DNA from: Pseudobutyrivibrio sp. OR37
GTDB lineage: Bacteria > Bacillota > Clostridia > Lachnospirales > Lachnospiraceae
Direction: 5' to 3'
Assembly (NCBI RefSeq): GCF_900113655.1
Contig: NZ_FOQF01000029.1
Span: forward strand, 1 to 43,861
Length of the DNA: 43,861 bases
Shown here piece by piece: positions 1 through 8,632 of this stretch. The notes under the pieces were generated by a model, which saw only the letters and a program-made list of their open reading frames with translations, was not told the origin of the DNA and ran no database searches. Each line of letters opens with the position of its first letter. The first letter of the stretch is position 1. A program made the position numbers and the translations under genes.

Positions 1-199
1 CTCTCTATTCTTTTTTGTTGATGTTTAACAAAGAACCTTGATTTATCAAGCTTTGTTAAACTGTTTACAGTTACTTATATTGATCAAAATAGTGCATTAC
101 AGATATGAAGTTGGCTTCTTGGAGCCCTTTTCTGATGATTTTTGGTACAACAAAAAGAACGTCTTTGTTTTTTCTTTATGAAGGCCCTCTTGTCTCCCT

Positions 200-345
200 A
201 ATCACCTACAGTAACTAACCTCTCATGTCTACCAGGATCACTGACCTCTGTCAGGTCCTAAATTCCTTCGTACTGCTTATCCGTAGTTGGGTGCTGCTCA
301 TGCTCCTCAGTCAGGGTCGTTGCCCTATAATAAATGTCAACGCAG
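200..345 (-). ncRNA. candidate IS110 guide (bridge/seek) RNA region
   Basis: This is the non-coding flank downstream of the IS110 transposase. It holds a compact stem-loop at 234-259 (outer AGGA/TCCT, inner CTGAC/GTCAG, four-base loop) within about 240 bases without a credible gene. IS110-family elements are known to encode a structured RNA in a non-coding end that guides target choice, upstream of the transposase in the IS110 group and downstream in the IS1111 group. The location fits the downstream type. I cannot define RNA ends or guide loops by eye. A second stem at 24-60 (TTTAACAAAG/CTTTGTTAAA enclosing CTTGAT/ATCAAG) lies further out and may be the element end or flanking DNA. Confidence 0.35.
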
Positions 346-438
346 CTACTAGCTCTACTTTGTTCTCTATATTTTGTCATTCCTGTATTCAGCACCAACT
401 ATTGGCGGACGCTTCCTGTTTACAAGTTTCTTTTTTGA

Positions 439-1728
439 CTAGGCAGCGATTAGCTCGCTATTCCTATGGATATCCGTCATCATTTTGAATCTGTCATAAT
501 CCATACCTTTTGTTAATACCGCGTGAAATACGCGAATCAATTTGCAGCTTACGGCCATCATGGCTTGTCTGCGTTTCAGCGGATTCTTAACACGAGTAAC
601 ATAATAATCATAGATTTCTCTAAATTCATGGTTCCTTGCTAGCAATGGCACCATTACTTGATAAAGAATTCTTCTCAGTTTACGTCTTCCTCGTTTACTG
701 ATTCTCGTTTTTCCTTTATGCTTTCCAGAACTTCTTTCCACTAGTTCTAGCCCAGCATACTTTTGGATTTGTTTTGGTGATTTAAAGCGTCTTATATCAC
801 CAACCTCAGCTATGAATCCTGCTATTGTTACAACTCCTACTCCTTTAATGGCGAGTAACTTCTCCACGTTTGATACTTTTCGAATTGCTTCTTCAAGTAC
901 CTTATTTATAGCTTCTAATTGCGAAGCCCATAAGCGATGCTCTTCAAGTAGCATAAAGAACTCACTTTTTGCACCGATGCCTCCTTCTAGTCCAATACTA
1001 TTATGAGCCGCCTCAACCAGGGTCTCTGCCCTATCTTTACTTACTCCACGGCCTCGTTTTTTAGCATCTTTCCAGATTTGTTTAACACCGTCTACTCCAA
1101 GTGTAATGATATCTTGTGGCAAAGGCGCCTTTTCAAGAATCATTAAGCCACACACAGCATCATATCTTTTGTATAATCCCAGATACTCTGGGAAATGTAT
1201 TGCAAGCCAGCGCTGAATTCTATTTGCAGAAATGTTATGCTGCTTCATAATTCTATCGCGGCTGTATACCAAATCTCTTATTTCGGCATAAATGCCTTCC
1301 GGTATATATGGCTCTGAATATCTACCATCTATAACCAATTTTGCAATTGTTTTTGGATCTTTAGCATCTGTTTTCTTTGGGCTGTTATCATCTAATTCCT
1401 TTATCTTTTTAACAGAGAATGGATTTACCATTACAAGCTTCTTTTGATGGTCTTTCAAATACTTTGCTAATGAAAACCAATAATGACCTGTTGGCTCACA
1501 GCCTACTAAAACTTTTGTCTTTTTATTATCAGCTTTTAATGTCTCTGTCCAGAAATTAAAGGAATTGAACCCTTCTAAGTCATTATGAAATACAAATACT
1601 TTTCTTGTTAACTCACGTCCTCGGTTGTCAAATGCTCTAGCGTAGTGAGTTTGGCTTCCTATATCCACACCAACAACTAATGTCTCATCTGTTACTTGTT
1701 CGATTTTTTCATTCTGTGTATAATTCAT
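439..1728 (-). CDS. IS110-family transposase (DEDD, RuvC-like plus Tnp_20 domain)
   Basis: This recombinase moves the insertion sequence with a RuvC-like DEDD catalytic domain and a C-terminal helix-hairpin-helix (Transposase_20) region. The N-terminus shows VGVDIGSQTH with the first Asp, then GCEPTGHYW with the Glu, then KTDAKDPKTIAKL with the closing Asp pair. The C-terminal half has IKGVGVVTIAGFIAEVGDIR, typical of the Transposase_20 part. The start at 1728 (MNYTQ) is chosen because TGGAGG lies seven bases upstream; an in-frame ATG at 1782 has no such site. The protein is 429 residues, full length for the family and uninterrupted, so the element may be active. The long non-coding stretch at 1-438 lies downstream of it. 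Family assignment is confident; element ends are not resolved. Confidence 0.93.
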   Translation of the reverse strand: MNYTQNEKIEQVTDETLVVGVDIGSQTHYARAFDNRGRELTRKVFVFHNDLEGFNSFNFWTETLKADNKKTKVLVGCEPTGHYWFSLAKYLKDHQKKLVMVNPFSVKKIKELDDNSPKKTDAKDPKTIAKLVIDGRYSEPYIPEGIYAEIRDLVYSRDRIMKQHNISANRIQRWLAIHFPEYLGLYKRYDAVCGLMILEKAPLPQDIITLGVDGVKQIWKDAKKRGRGVSKDRAETLVEAAHNSIGLEGGIGAKSEFFMLLEEHRLWASQLEAINKVLEEAIRKVSNVEKLLAIKGVGVVTIAGFIAEVGDIRRFKSPKQIQKYAGLELVERSSGKHKGKTRISKRGRRKLRRILYQVMVPLLARNHEFREIYDYYVTRVKNPLKRRQAMMAVSCKLIRVFHAVLTKGMDYDRFKMMTDIHRNSELIAA

Positions 1729-1835
1729 TTGGAACCTCCAGTGTTTTGATTGATTTGTTACATCCGCCAAGATGCATCTCAATCTTACCTTGAGGTTCTT
1801 TTTTATTCAATTGGTGTTATTTATGAATTACAGGA

Positions 1836-2537
1836 ATGCTCCCTCTTAAGAGCCGAGATCCAGAAAACTGTGTTCTCTTAAGATTTATCAAACGCTTTAA
1901 ATCATTTGATGTAATCCGAAAGATGGGAAAAACAAGGTTCTTAGAGAGCTATAAAGTATTAGTCAAAAAAACTACTGACAGATATGCTCTTTCCAAAGGT
2001 CTTGCAATCTATGAATTAGTAATAAATAGCGTAACTACTAGAGGTGAAAATCCACTATCATCTATTGTCCAAGAACAATGCGTTGATTTAGTCTCGACCG
2101 CTCAAACTGCAGCCGATGAAATCAACCTGCAGATGAGGATTATTGCAGAAACCATACCTGAGTATAAAATCCTTCATGACATGCCTGGTGTTGGCGATAG
2201 ACTAGGCCCAATTATTCTTGCAGAAATAGGAGATATACGTCGTTTCCATAGCGGAAAAGCTTTAAATGCCTATGCAGGAAATGATGCCCCACCATATCAA
2301 TCTGGGCAATTCGAGAGCCGAAACCGTCATATCTCTAAACGTGGCAATCCGGCTCTACGAAAAGCTTGTTTTGAGGTTATGCAAGCTCTCAAACTATCCA
2401 AACCTCAAAACGATCCTGTCTATCTTTTCATGATAAAGAAAGAACAGGAAGGAAAGCCTTATAACGTAGCTAAAATGGCTGCCGTTAATAAGTTCCTCAG
2501 AATTTACTACGCCCGTGCAATGGAGCTATACAAGTAA
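1836..2537 (+). pseudogene. C-terminal fragment of a second IS110-family transposase
   Basis: The reading frame encodes about 233 residues carrying only the latter half of an IS110-type transposase. It has the MPGVGDRLGPIILAEIGDIR segment of the Transposase_20 domain and the NRHISKRGNPALRKACFE motif that follows it. The RuvC-like DEDD half is absent, and an in-frame stop lies just upstream at 1824-1826. No ribosome binding site precedes the first ATG. The sequence differs clearly from the neighbouring intact transposase, so this is a remnant of another element, probably cut when the IS110 copy to its left inserted around 1800-1835. The N-terminal half is not in the window and might lie left of base 1. 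Unlikely to be functional. Confidence 0.8.
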
Positions 2538-2563
2538 ATTCAATATCATAATTATAAACTCAT

Positions 2564-2594
2564 AATAAAGACCTGCATAGACAGGCCTTATTAA
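2564..2594. other. imperfect hairpin after the IS110 fragment
   Basis: An imperfect inverted repeat with core CCTG/CAGG and outer AATAA/TTATT follows the transposase remnant. It could be a weak terminator or an old element end. Confidence 0.3.
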
Positions 2595-2659
2595 AGTCAT
2601 GCTTTTTTCAAAAACTTAAACACATATTTCTTGTAAAAAAACGTTGACAAACATTAGCA

Positions 2660-2843
2660 AGATTTGTGATGTAATGACTTCAGGCAGTGTGGCGTAACTT
2701 GGCGACGTATTTGAAATATGGTGAAATACACTTTAGCTAACAAAAGTAAACTAAAATAAGCAATAGAAAATCAGTCCAATCTCAGCGAAATATTACGGTA
2801 AGAAGTAACTATTCATAGCATATTACCGTAGCATCACAAATCT
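2660..2843. repeat. 184-bp segment bounded by 12-bp perfect inverted repeats
   Basis: AGATTTGTGATG at 2660-2671 is repeated in inverted form as CATCACAAATCT at 2832-2843. Nested inside are ACGGTAA (2795-2801) with TTACCGT (2823-2829), and a smaller GTATTT/AAATAC stem. There is no open reading frame of note. The layout suits a small non-autonomous transposable remnant or a structured RNA; a TTGACA lies just upstream at 2644-2649 but no good -10 is placed for it. The 2538-3234 stretch holds this element and the repeat that follows, but no gene I would support. Confidence 0.5.
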
Positions 2844-2865
2844 CAAAGCCACAAAGCCCATTCGA

Positions 2866-2969
2866 GAGAAGAGAAATGAGCAGTGTTAGAAAGAAAAATA
2901 AGGTTAGTACTGCTTTGGAGAAGAGAAGTAGGCAGTGCTAGAGCAAAAAGTGAATCCAGCACTGCTTGG
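2866..2969. repeat. two tandem 52-bp repeats, each with a hairpin
   Basis: Two direct copies start GAGAAGAGAA at 2866 and 2918. Each contains a hairpin: GCAGTGTT/AGTACTGC in the first copy (with two G-T pairs) and GCAGTGCT/AGCACTGC in the second (perfect). The stem positions change while pairing is kept, which suggests an RNA or cruciform structure. Function unknown. Confidence 0.55.
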
Positions 2970-3156
2970 GAGTAGAAAAAAATATCACTTTTGAATTGTG
3001 TATTCCTTGCTGGATGTGGATTCTGTATAATTGAAAACAGTAAGATTAACAACTTCAAATTTGTCTGACTAAATGCAACATCGAAATATGTTTTGCTTTT
3101 ACCTGTAAAAATTTGCATTAAGTTTAAGAATTTTGCATTTACTAAAAAAGTTACTA

Positions 3157-3202
3157 CAAAAAAAGAAGTAATCGCCCACCCGTCAAAAGGTGCGATTACT
3201 TC
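3157..3202 (-). terminator. rho-independent terminator of the BASS transporter gene
   Basis: Eleven-base perfect arms GAAGTAATCGC (3165-3175) and GCGATTACTTC (3192-3202), with an A-run on the plus strand at 3157-3164 that reads as U on the minus transcript. It sits about 33 bases past the stop of the minus-strand transporter gene. Confidence 0.85.
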
Positions 3203-3234
3203 AAAAGCCAACTGAATTCAATTCCCCAATAATA

Positions 3235-4212
3235 TTAACTATTAGTAGCCTTTACATCAAGGTTAACCCCAACAGCAACTGCCTTCTCCTCAGTCATTCT
3301 GCGGTAGATGTTTGCAAGCAAAGCGCCTGAGATGTTGTGCCATACAGAGAAGATGGCGCCAGGTACTGTGGCCATTGCAAGATTAGGAAATGCTGTGGCT
3401 GCAAGAGAAGTTGCAAGTCCCGAGTTTTGCATTCCAATTTCAACAGAGAGTGCCTTCTTCTTAGCAAGTGGAAGTCTAAGGGCTTTTCCAAGAAGTAATC
3501 CGCAGCCATAACCAAGAAGATTATGAAGGATTACAACTACAAAGATTACAGCACCTGTTGTAAGAATCTGCTGTGAGTTGTGAGATACAACGGCTGCAAC
3601 AATCAGTGTGATTGCCAGCACTGAAACAAGTGGAAGTGCTTCCTTTACCTTAGTAGTGAATTTTCCAAAGAAGTGGTTAATGACGAAGCCCAGTGCGATT
3701 GGAACGATTACTACCTTGATAATTGATAGGAACATAGCCAGCACATCAACAGATACTGTTGTGCGAAGGAATAAATATGTGATAACAGGTGTAAGCAGTG
3801 GAGCAAGAAGAGTGTTTACGCTAGTCATGCCAACTGATAAAGCTACATCACCTTCACTAAGATATGTGATGACGTTGCTGGATGTACCACCAGGGCAAGT
3901 TCCAACTAGAATAACACCTGCAAGAAGTCCAGCCTCAAGACCGAAGGTCTTTCCCAGTATAAATGCAAGCAGAGGCATTATTGTGAATTGGGCAATACAG
4001 CCAATAAGAATATCCTTTGGATGAGTGAATACTAAAACAAAATCTTCAGGCTTAATTGTAAGACCCATTCCAAACATTACTATCATAAGGAGATAGTTAA
4101 TCCAACTAGTCTGAATCCAAAGGCATGTGCCTGGCTTAAAAAGAGCCAACGCTGCGACTACAAGTACAATGATAGCCATGTACTTTCCGATAAAGCTACT
4201 GATTTGTTTCAT
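3235..4212 (-). CDS. bile acid:sodium symporter (BASS) family transporter
   Basis: A polytopic membrane protein of 325 residues, normal for the family, with about nine or ten hydrophobic segments. Hallmark motifs are VGTCPGGTSSNV about one third in and VEIGMQNSGLATSLA in the last third; these correspond to the crossed-helix regions that bind sodium and substrate in BASS proteins. Family members import organic anions such as bile acids, pantoate or keto acids with Na+; substrate cannot be told from sequence. The start at 4212 has AAGGATGG about ten bases upstream. The gene stands alone on the minus strand, diverges from the YitT gene across a 180-bp spacer, and ends at a strong terminator. Residues after about 305 form a short polar tail. 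Confidence 0.9.
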   Translation of the reverse strand: MKQISSFIGKYMAIIVLVVAALALFKPGTCLWIQTSWINYLLMIVMFGMGLTIKPEDFVLVFTHPKDILIGCIAQFTIMPLLAFILGKTFGLEAGLLAGVILVGTCPGGTSSNVITYLSEGDVALSVGMTSVNTLLAPLLTPVITYLFLRTTVSVDVLAMFLSIIKVVIVPIALGFVINHFFGKFTTKVKEALPLVSVLAITLIVAAVVSHNSQQILTTGAVIFVVVILHNLLGYGCGLLLGKALRLPLAKKKALSVEIGMQNSGLATSLAATAFPNLAMATVPGAIFSVWHNISGALLANIYRRMTEEKAVAVGVNLDVKATNS

Positions 4213-4323
4213 AACATAATTCCATCCTTTCTTATAAATAATAGTTTAGCGCTTTAAAGTGATAGCGTTATGAACAAGATAGCACTTGTTAAAATATTTT
4301 TCAATAAGTGTGGGACACATCTG

Positions 4324-4352
4324 TTGATATGGAAAATATTGTTAGTTATAAT
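4324..4352 (+). promoter_or_regulatory. sigma-A type promoter for the YitT gene
   Basis: TTGATA at 4324-4329, a 17-base spacer, and a perfect TATAAT at 4347-4352, about 48 bases before the ATG at 4400. Confidence 0.75.
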
Positions 4353-4399
4353 TTTTATAAGAATCAATTTTACAGAACATTTACAGTAGAAAGGTGTAT

Positions 4400-5233
4400 A
4401 TGAAGAAAACTCAAGGGATTTTACAGTACATATTTATTGTAGTTGGAGCCATAATGGCAAGTTTTGCAGTCGCACTGATTATATTGCCAAATGACGCCAT
4501 TGATTATGGTACAGCAGGGGTTGCTATTATTATCAGCAAGCTTACTGGGCTTTCACTGGCGCCTCTTGTATTTTTAGTATTTATACCTTTTATAATAGCA
4601 GGACACGTAGTGCTTGGAAAAAGCTTCACTATCAAAGCTACATTAGGTTCTTTGACCTACACTTTGGGAATCCATTTTTTCGAGGAGATTCCCTTTGAGC
4701 TTAACACCGAGCATTTCCTTGCAGTTGCTTTTGGCGGGGCAATCCTTGGGGCAGGCCTATCCCTTATCCTTCGAAATGGTGGATGCATAGATGGTTCTGA
4801 GATATTAGCCAACATAGTTGTTAAACGCCTATCTGATAAAACAGGTCGAAATTACAGCATGACTCCCGTTTTGCTTGCATTCAATGCATTAGTTTATTTC
4901 ACAGTGTTTTTCACGATAGATATGACAGCGGCATTGCTTAGTCTTTTGGTTTATGTGGTGGCTACCACTGTTATCGATCATTACACTGACCATTTCGAAG
5001 CAATCAAGCAGGTGACAATTATCACCCAGGATCCTGATAACATCATAAAGGATATCAAGGAAAAGCTAAACAAGACCTGTACAATCATGGATTCAAGAGG
5101 TGCTATTGCAGGAGAGAATAACACTCTTATCTGCTACATCAGCTATTTTGAATTACCAATTATGAAGGATATCATCTCTAATCATTCAGGAAGTTTTAGT
5201 ACGGTATCTACTATCGACGAAATACTAAGATAA
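4400..5233 (+). CDS. YitT family membrane protein (DUF2179 C-terminal domain)
   Basis: An integral membrane protein of 277 residues with five or six hydrophobic helices over roughly residues 5-190, followed by a soluble C-terminal DUF2179 domain (about 195-277; begins QVTIITQDPDNIIKDIKEKL). This two-part layout is the YitT/YqfU family, common in Firmicutes. Transport has been suggested for the family but the substrate is not established. The ATG at 4400 is preferred over the GTG at 4394 because AGAAAGG sits five bases before it. A clear TTGATA/TATAAT promoter lies upstream. No terminator separates it from the J-domain gene 30 bases downstream, so the two may be co-transcribed. Confidence 0.88.
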   Translation: MKKTQGILQYIFIVVGAIMASFAVALIILPNDAIDYGTAGVAIIISKLTGLSLAPLVFLVFIPFIIAGHVVLGKSFTIKATLGSLTYTLGIHFFEEIPFELNTEHFLAVAFGGAILGAGLSLILRNGGCIDGSEILANIVVKRLSDKTGRNYSMTPVLLAFNALVYFTVFFTIDMTAALLSLLVYVVATTVIDHYTDHFEAIKQVTIITQDPDNIIKDIKEKLNKTCTIMDSRGAIAGENNTLICYISYFELPIMKDIISNHSGSFSTVSTIDEILR

Positions 5234-5263
5234 CTTGATTTATTACTGGAGCTTATAAAGTAA

Positions 5264-6199
5264 ATGAATAAAAGTACTGCGCGAAAAATCTTAGGGCTAA
5301 ATGGAACCGAGGATGAAAGAGCAATAAAAAGGAAATACAGAAAGCTGATGCATGAACATCATCCTGATAATAGTGAGTCCGAGGATAGTGAGCTTGCAGC
5401 AAAGATAAATACAGCCTATGAGATGGTTATGAAGGACTTTGATGGGAGTGATGGTAAGCATCATAGTACCCCAAAGAAGCCTACAACTAAAAAATCTACC
5501 AAAATAAAAAACTGGAACGCCAAGGAAAATAAAAATGCATATTGTGTTAGGCCTATATTTCATGAGGTAGAAGATTATGATGGTAGCAGTATCGGAACTA
5601 TAGAGATTGCCAGAGGTAAGTATGTGTGGTCAAAGGATGAGGAGTTTTCGTTATTTTTGAAGAGCTTGTACGAGACCAGTAAGGAGCTTATGGACAATGC
5701 AAGGCCTTCATTATTTTTTGAACCGCCAGCGGTAATTAAACAGAAATATCTGGCTGATATTACATATCTTCTAACAGGACAGTTTATTGATAGCAGCCTT
5801 ACACTGAATGAATTGGCAGTAATGGATACCAGTGCCTATAAGATAGATGCAATGGTGGAGCTAGAGATGAATACACCTGTGCCAAAGCCAGGTACCGCGC
5901 TTTATCCTGCCGGTATATCAAAACATCGTTTATATTTACGAAACAAGGGTGGCGAGATATTAGGCTATCTTAGTTTTAAGGATGATAGGCTATATTATGT
6001 AATCATCCCTCTATTTGAGCAAAAGAAAGCTCAGGTAAAGATGGTAGTATCCGACACTCCAAAGTCTACCAGATACGGCAAAAAGTATGCAGACATAGAT
6101 TTGTGGATAAAGATTATAGAGGACCAAAACTCAGCAATTGATAACACTAACCGTAAGATAGATGAGTTGCTGGAAAAATATGCAAAAGAAGGGCTGTAA
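5264..6199 (+). CDS. J-domain protein with an uncharacterised C-terminal region
   Basis: Residues 1-65 form a J-domain: ARKILGLNGTEDERAIKRKY, then the HPD tripeptide in EHHPDN, then an alanine-rich helix. J-domains stimulate the ATPase of DnaK-type Hsp70s and bring them specific clients. No Gly/Phe-rich linker or CxxCxGxG zinc centre is present, so this is a type III co-chaperone, not DnaJ itself. After a Lys/Thr-rich linker (about 66-95) comes a 210-residue globular region I do not recognise. There is no signal peptide or membrane segment. It follows the YitT gene by 30 bases, and its stop codon is embedded in a perfect terminator stem. The ribosome binding site is weak. Confidence 0.8.
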   Translation: MNKSTARKILGLNGTEDERAIKRKYRKLMHEHHPDNSESEDSELAAKINTAYEMVMKDFDGSDGKHHSTPKKPTTKKSTKIKNWNAKENKNAYCVRPIFHEVEDYDGSSIGTIEIARGKYVWSKDEEFSLFLKSLYETSKELMDNARPSLFFEPPAVIKQKYLADITYLLTGQFIDSSLTLNELAVMDTSAYKIDAMVELEMNTPVPKPGTALYPAGISKHRLYLRNKGGEILGYLSFKDDRLYYVIIPLFEQKKAQVKMVVSDTPKSTRYGKKYADIDLWIKIIEDQNSAIDNTNRKIDELLEKYAKEGL

Positions 6200-6222
6200 A
6201 TTGCAGCCCTTCTAAATTTTTT
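6187..6222 (+). terminator. terminator of the J-domain gene
   Basis: AGAAGGGCTG (6187-6196) pairs perfectly with CAGCCCTTCT (6204-6213), followed by AAATTTTTT. The upstream arm overlaps the end of the coding sequence. Confidence 0.85.
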
Positions 6223-6372
6223 ATATCTTGAGCTTTTCCATCTTTTGTTTGATATATCATCAATACCAACCAAAATGTTATAGCCTTTATTATACTTGAG
6301 GTCTTTATCTTGAACATGTAATGATGTAAAGTAAAAAGAGGGTTAAGGGAGAAGCTACAATGGAGGATAATG

Positions 6373-7596
6373 ATGAAAAAAGGTTCATTAGAGGTAGTAT
6401 GTTGGTTTATAATAGATTTAATAACGATAGTACTTGCTTGCATGTTTTCAAGCCATAAGGCTAATCTATGGGTGGTGGCAATTGGCGTTGTAGGATTTAG
6501 TATGTATAGCATATTTAAATCATACAAAACTCCTGGATATCTGCCAAATACACTAGCCATCCCTGAGAATAATCGTAAGCCGGTATATGATTATATTAGA
6601 ATTATCGCCGTAGTTTTTATCATAAGCGTTCATATACTTGGACCTGATTGGGAAAATACTAAAGGCATGGAAAATACCATTATCTATCATGTGCTAAACT
6701 ACATTCGCTGTTTCACAGGTGTCAGTGGTGATTGCCTTTTTATTATGATTTCTGGTGCATTGCTATTAGGCTTTAAGGAAGAGCCTGTATTAACCTTTTA
6801 TAGAAAAAGATTAACTAAGGTTGCGATTCCACTTATCATATATTATCTATTTTATCTCTGGCAGTATGATGCTATGGGCGGACTCAGTGTATTGCAGGTA
6901 ATCAAAAAGATTATCACAGCAGATTATGCAGGGGCAAATGTATACCATTTTTGGCTTATATATATCATTATTTCCTTGTATGTGATAGTACCGTTTTTAC
7001 GATATATGCTAAAGGATATGCCATACAAGGTTCTCACATCCCTTGTGGCAGTGCTGTTTATATATTATTTACTTACAAGGTTTATTATCAACGAAAGTGC
7101 AATGCCAATGCATTTTAGTTTTTGGCTTATGATGTTTATTATGGGCTATTGGTATGGTAGGAGTGAAACCAGAAAATACGATAATATTGCCATAGTAGTA
7201 GGCTTACTTGCAGCAATTCTCTTTGGAATATATCTTAAATTGCGAACAGGCTTGCCTGATGATTTAGACGGTGAATATCCATTTTTGATTCCTGCATCTA
7301 TAGGGATAATGGCTATATTTTTCAAGCTACAGGAAAAGTTAAAAAACATCTATCTAGTCAGAGTTATAAGTAAGTATAGCTATGGAATAATCTTAGTTCA
7401 CATGCTTGTAATTAATTTTGCTGTTAAGCTATATATATACAAATATTTTAGCGCTCTATATTATCAAGGGCTTGGATTTGTTTTAATAGTATTAATAACC
7501 TTAATAGGCTCACTAATTACGGCCTATTTCATAGATAATATATTTGTAAATCCAATTACGGCATTGTCAGGTAGAGATTTCAAACAAAGAAGGTGA
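6373..7596 (+). CDS. acyltransferase-3 family membrane protein
   Basis: A polytopic membrane protein (407 residues) of the acyltransferase 3 family, enzymes that O-acylate cell-surface polysaccharides or lipids using an inner-membrane donor. After two N-terminal hydrophobic segments, the family signature appears around residue 70 as YDYIRIIAVVFIISVH, including the conserved His that ends the first core helix, followed by about eight more hydrophobic helices. The substrate is unknown. Two adjacent ATGs exist at 6370 and 6373; the second is spaced better from GGAGG at 6362-6366. It is followed after nine bases by the DUF4349 lipoprotein gene, so the two probably form an operon of envelope functions. 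Confidence 0.87.
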   Translation: MKKGSLEVVCWFIIDLITIVLACMFSSHKANLWVVAIGVVGFSMYSIFKSYKTPGYLPNTLAIPENNRKPVYDYIRIIAVVFIISVHILGPDWENTKGMENTIIYHVLNYIRCFTGVSGDCLFIMISGALLLGFKEEPVLTFYRKRLTKVAIPLIIYYLFYLWQYDAMGGLSVLQVIKKIITADYAGANVYHFWLIYIIISLYVIVPFLRYMLKDMPYKVLTSLVAVLFIYYLLTRFIINESAMPMHFSFWLMMFIMGYWYGRSETRKYDNIAIVVGLLAAILFGIYLKLRTGLPDDLDGEYPFLIPASIGIMAIFFKLQEKLKNIYLVRVISKYSYGIILVHMLVINFAVKLYIYKYFSALYYQGLGFVLIVLITLIGSLITAYFIDNIFVNPITALSGRDFKQRR

Positions 7597-7605
7597 GGGG
7601 TAATT

Positions 7606-8541
7606 ATGAAAAGAAGACTATTAGCAGTAATTATTTCTTGTATGGTGCTAGCAACTACTGCCTGTGGGGGAACAAGTAGTGCAGATAGTGCAGCAACACT
7701 TGAAGGCGCTACTAATTCATTTATGGCAAAGGATGCAGTTGGGTTTGAAGAAACCGCAGCAGAATCCTATGACATGGATACTAATACCACCACGGATGCA
7801 GGTGGAGAGGAAGTAGACCTATCCGAATACGATACCAGCAGAAAACTAGTATATAATTCTAATATAAGGCTAGAAACTAAGAAGTTTGATGATGACCTTG
7901 CCAGGGTAAAAGCACTTGTCACTGAAAATGGAGGTTATTTAGAAAATAATTCCACCTATGGTAATGCAGAATATGGCAGCCGTAGTGCAAGCATGATAGC
8001 CCGCATTCCTGCTGATAAGTATCAAGCATTTATGTCTAGCGTGGGGGATGTAGGCTCAGTAACATCTAAGAGCGAAAGTGTGGATGATATTACATCAAGC
8101 TATGTTGATGTGCAGGCAAGATTAAAGAGCCTCAATACAAAGCTTGCCCGCCTTCAGGAGCTTGAGGCTAACGCAGAAAATGTGACAGAGCTTCTTGAAA
8201 TAGAAGATAGAATAAACGATGTTCAGTATCAGATTGAAAGTTACACAGCTCAGAAGAAGGCCTATGACGACCAGATAGATTACAGTACAGTTTCAATCGA
8301 TATTGAAGAGGTGGCAACCTATTCCGAGGTGAAGGCGGATAGTGCATGGAATCGTTTCGCAGAAGCCTTTGAGGGTTCCTTCGCAGGATTTATTACGTTC
8401 CTGCAAAATCTTGTGATTGGATTAATATATATACTGCCATACATTATTATAATATTAGTAGTGGTGGTGATTATAATTAGAATCCATAAAAAGAGAAAGA
8501 ACAAAAAGGAAAAGCAAAATAAAGAAGTACAAACTAAATAA
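7606..8541 (+). CDS. DUF4349 domain lipoprotein
   Basis: A 311-residue secreted lipoprotein anchored at both ends. The N-terminus has a lipoprotein signal with lipobox LATTAC, Cys20 being the lipidated residue. A low-complexity acidic linker (about 21-75) leads to DUF4349 (about 78-235), starting RKLVYNSNIRLETKKF and including a helical stretch with LNTKLARLQELEANAENVTE that may form a coiled coil. A transmembrane helix near residues 265-290 and a Lys-rich cytoplasmic tail follow. The family is widespread in Firmicutes envelopes but its function is not established. The ribosome binding site GGTGAGGGG is good, and a strong terminator follows. Likely co-transcribed with the acyltransferase gene. 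Confidence 0.85.
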   Translation: MKRRLLAVIISCMVLATTACGGTSSADSAATLEGATNSFMAKDAVGFEETAAESYDMDTNTTTDAGGEEVDLSEYDTSRKLVYNSNIRLETKKFDDDLARVKALVTENGGYLENNSTYGNAEYGSRSASMIARIPADKYQAFMSSVGDVGSVTSKSESVDDITSSYVDVQARLKSLNTKLARLQELEANAENVTELLEIEDRINDVQYQIESYTAQKKAYDDQIDYSTVSIDIEEVATYSEVKADSAWNRFAEAFEGSFAGFITFLQNLVIGLIYILPYIIIILVVVVIIIRIHKKRKNKKEKQNKEVQTK

Positions 8542-8550
8542 GAAAAGTAA

Positions 8551-8583
8551 AGAACCCGCGGGTGGCTGAAGCCCGCGGGTTCT
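8551..8583. terminator. bidirectional terminator between convergent genes
   Basis: Twelve-base perfect arms AGAACCCGCGGG (8551-8562) and CCCGCGGGTTCT (8572-8583) with a nine-base loop. It lies between the plus-strand DUF4349 gene and the minus-strand J-domain/TPR gene; the T-rich flank is better on the minus strand. Confidence 0.85.
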
Positions 8584-8632
8584 TTGAAGGGAGAAAATAT
8601 ATGAACGGTCCGAATGACCTAGTAATAATCTT

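Noticed and set aside
225-488. Plus-strand frame of 87 codons beside the IS110 transposase
   Set aside because: It overlaps the candidate guide RNA region and the transposase 3' end, with no recognisable motif or ribosome binding site.
2843-3211. Minus-strand frame of 122 codons with hydrophobic start
   Set aside because: It runs through the transporter's terminator and the tandem repeats, has no ribosome binding site, and reads as low-complexity AT-rich translation.
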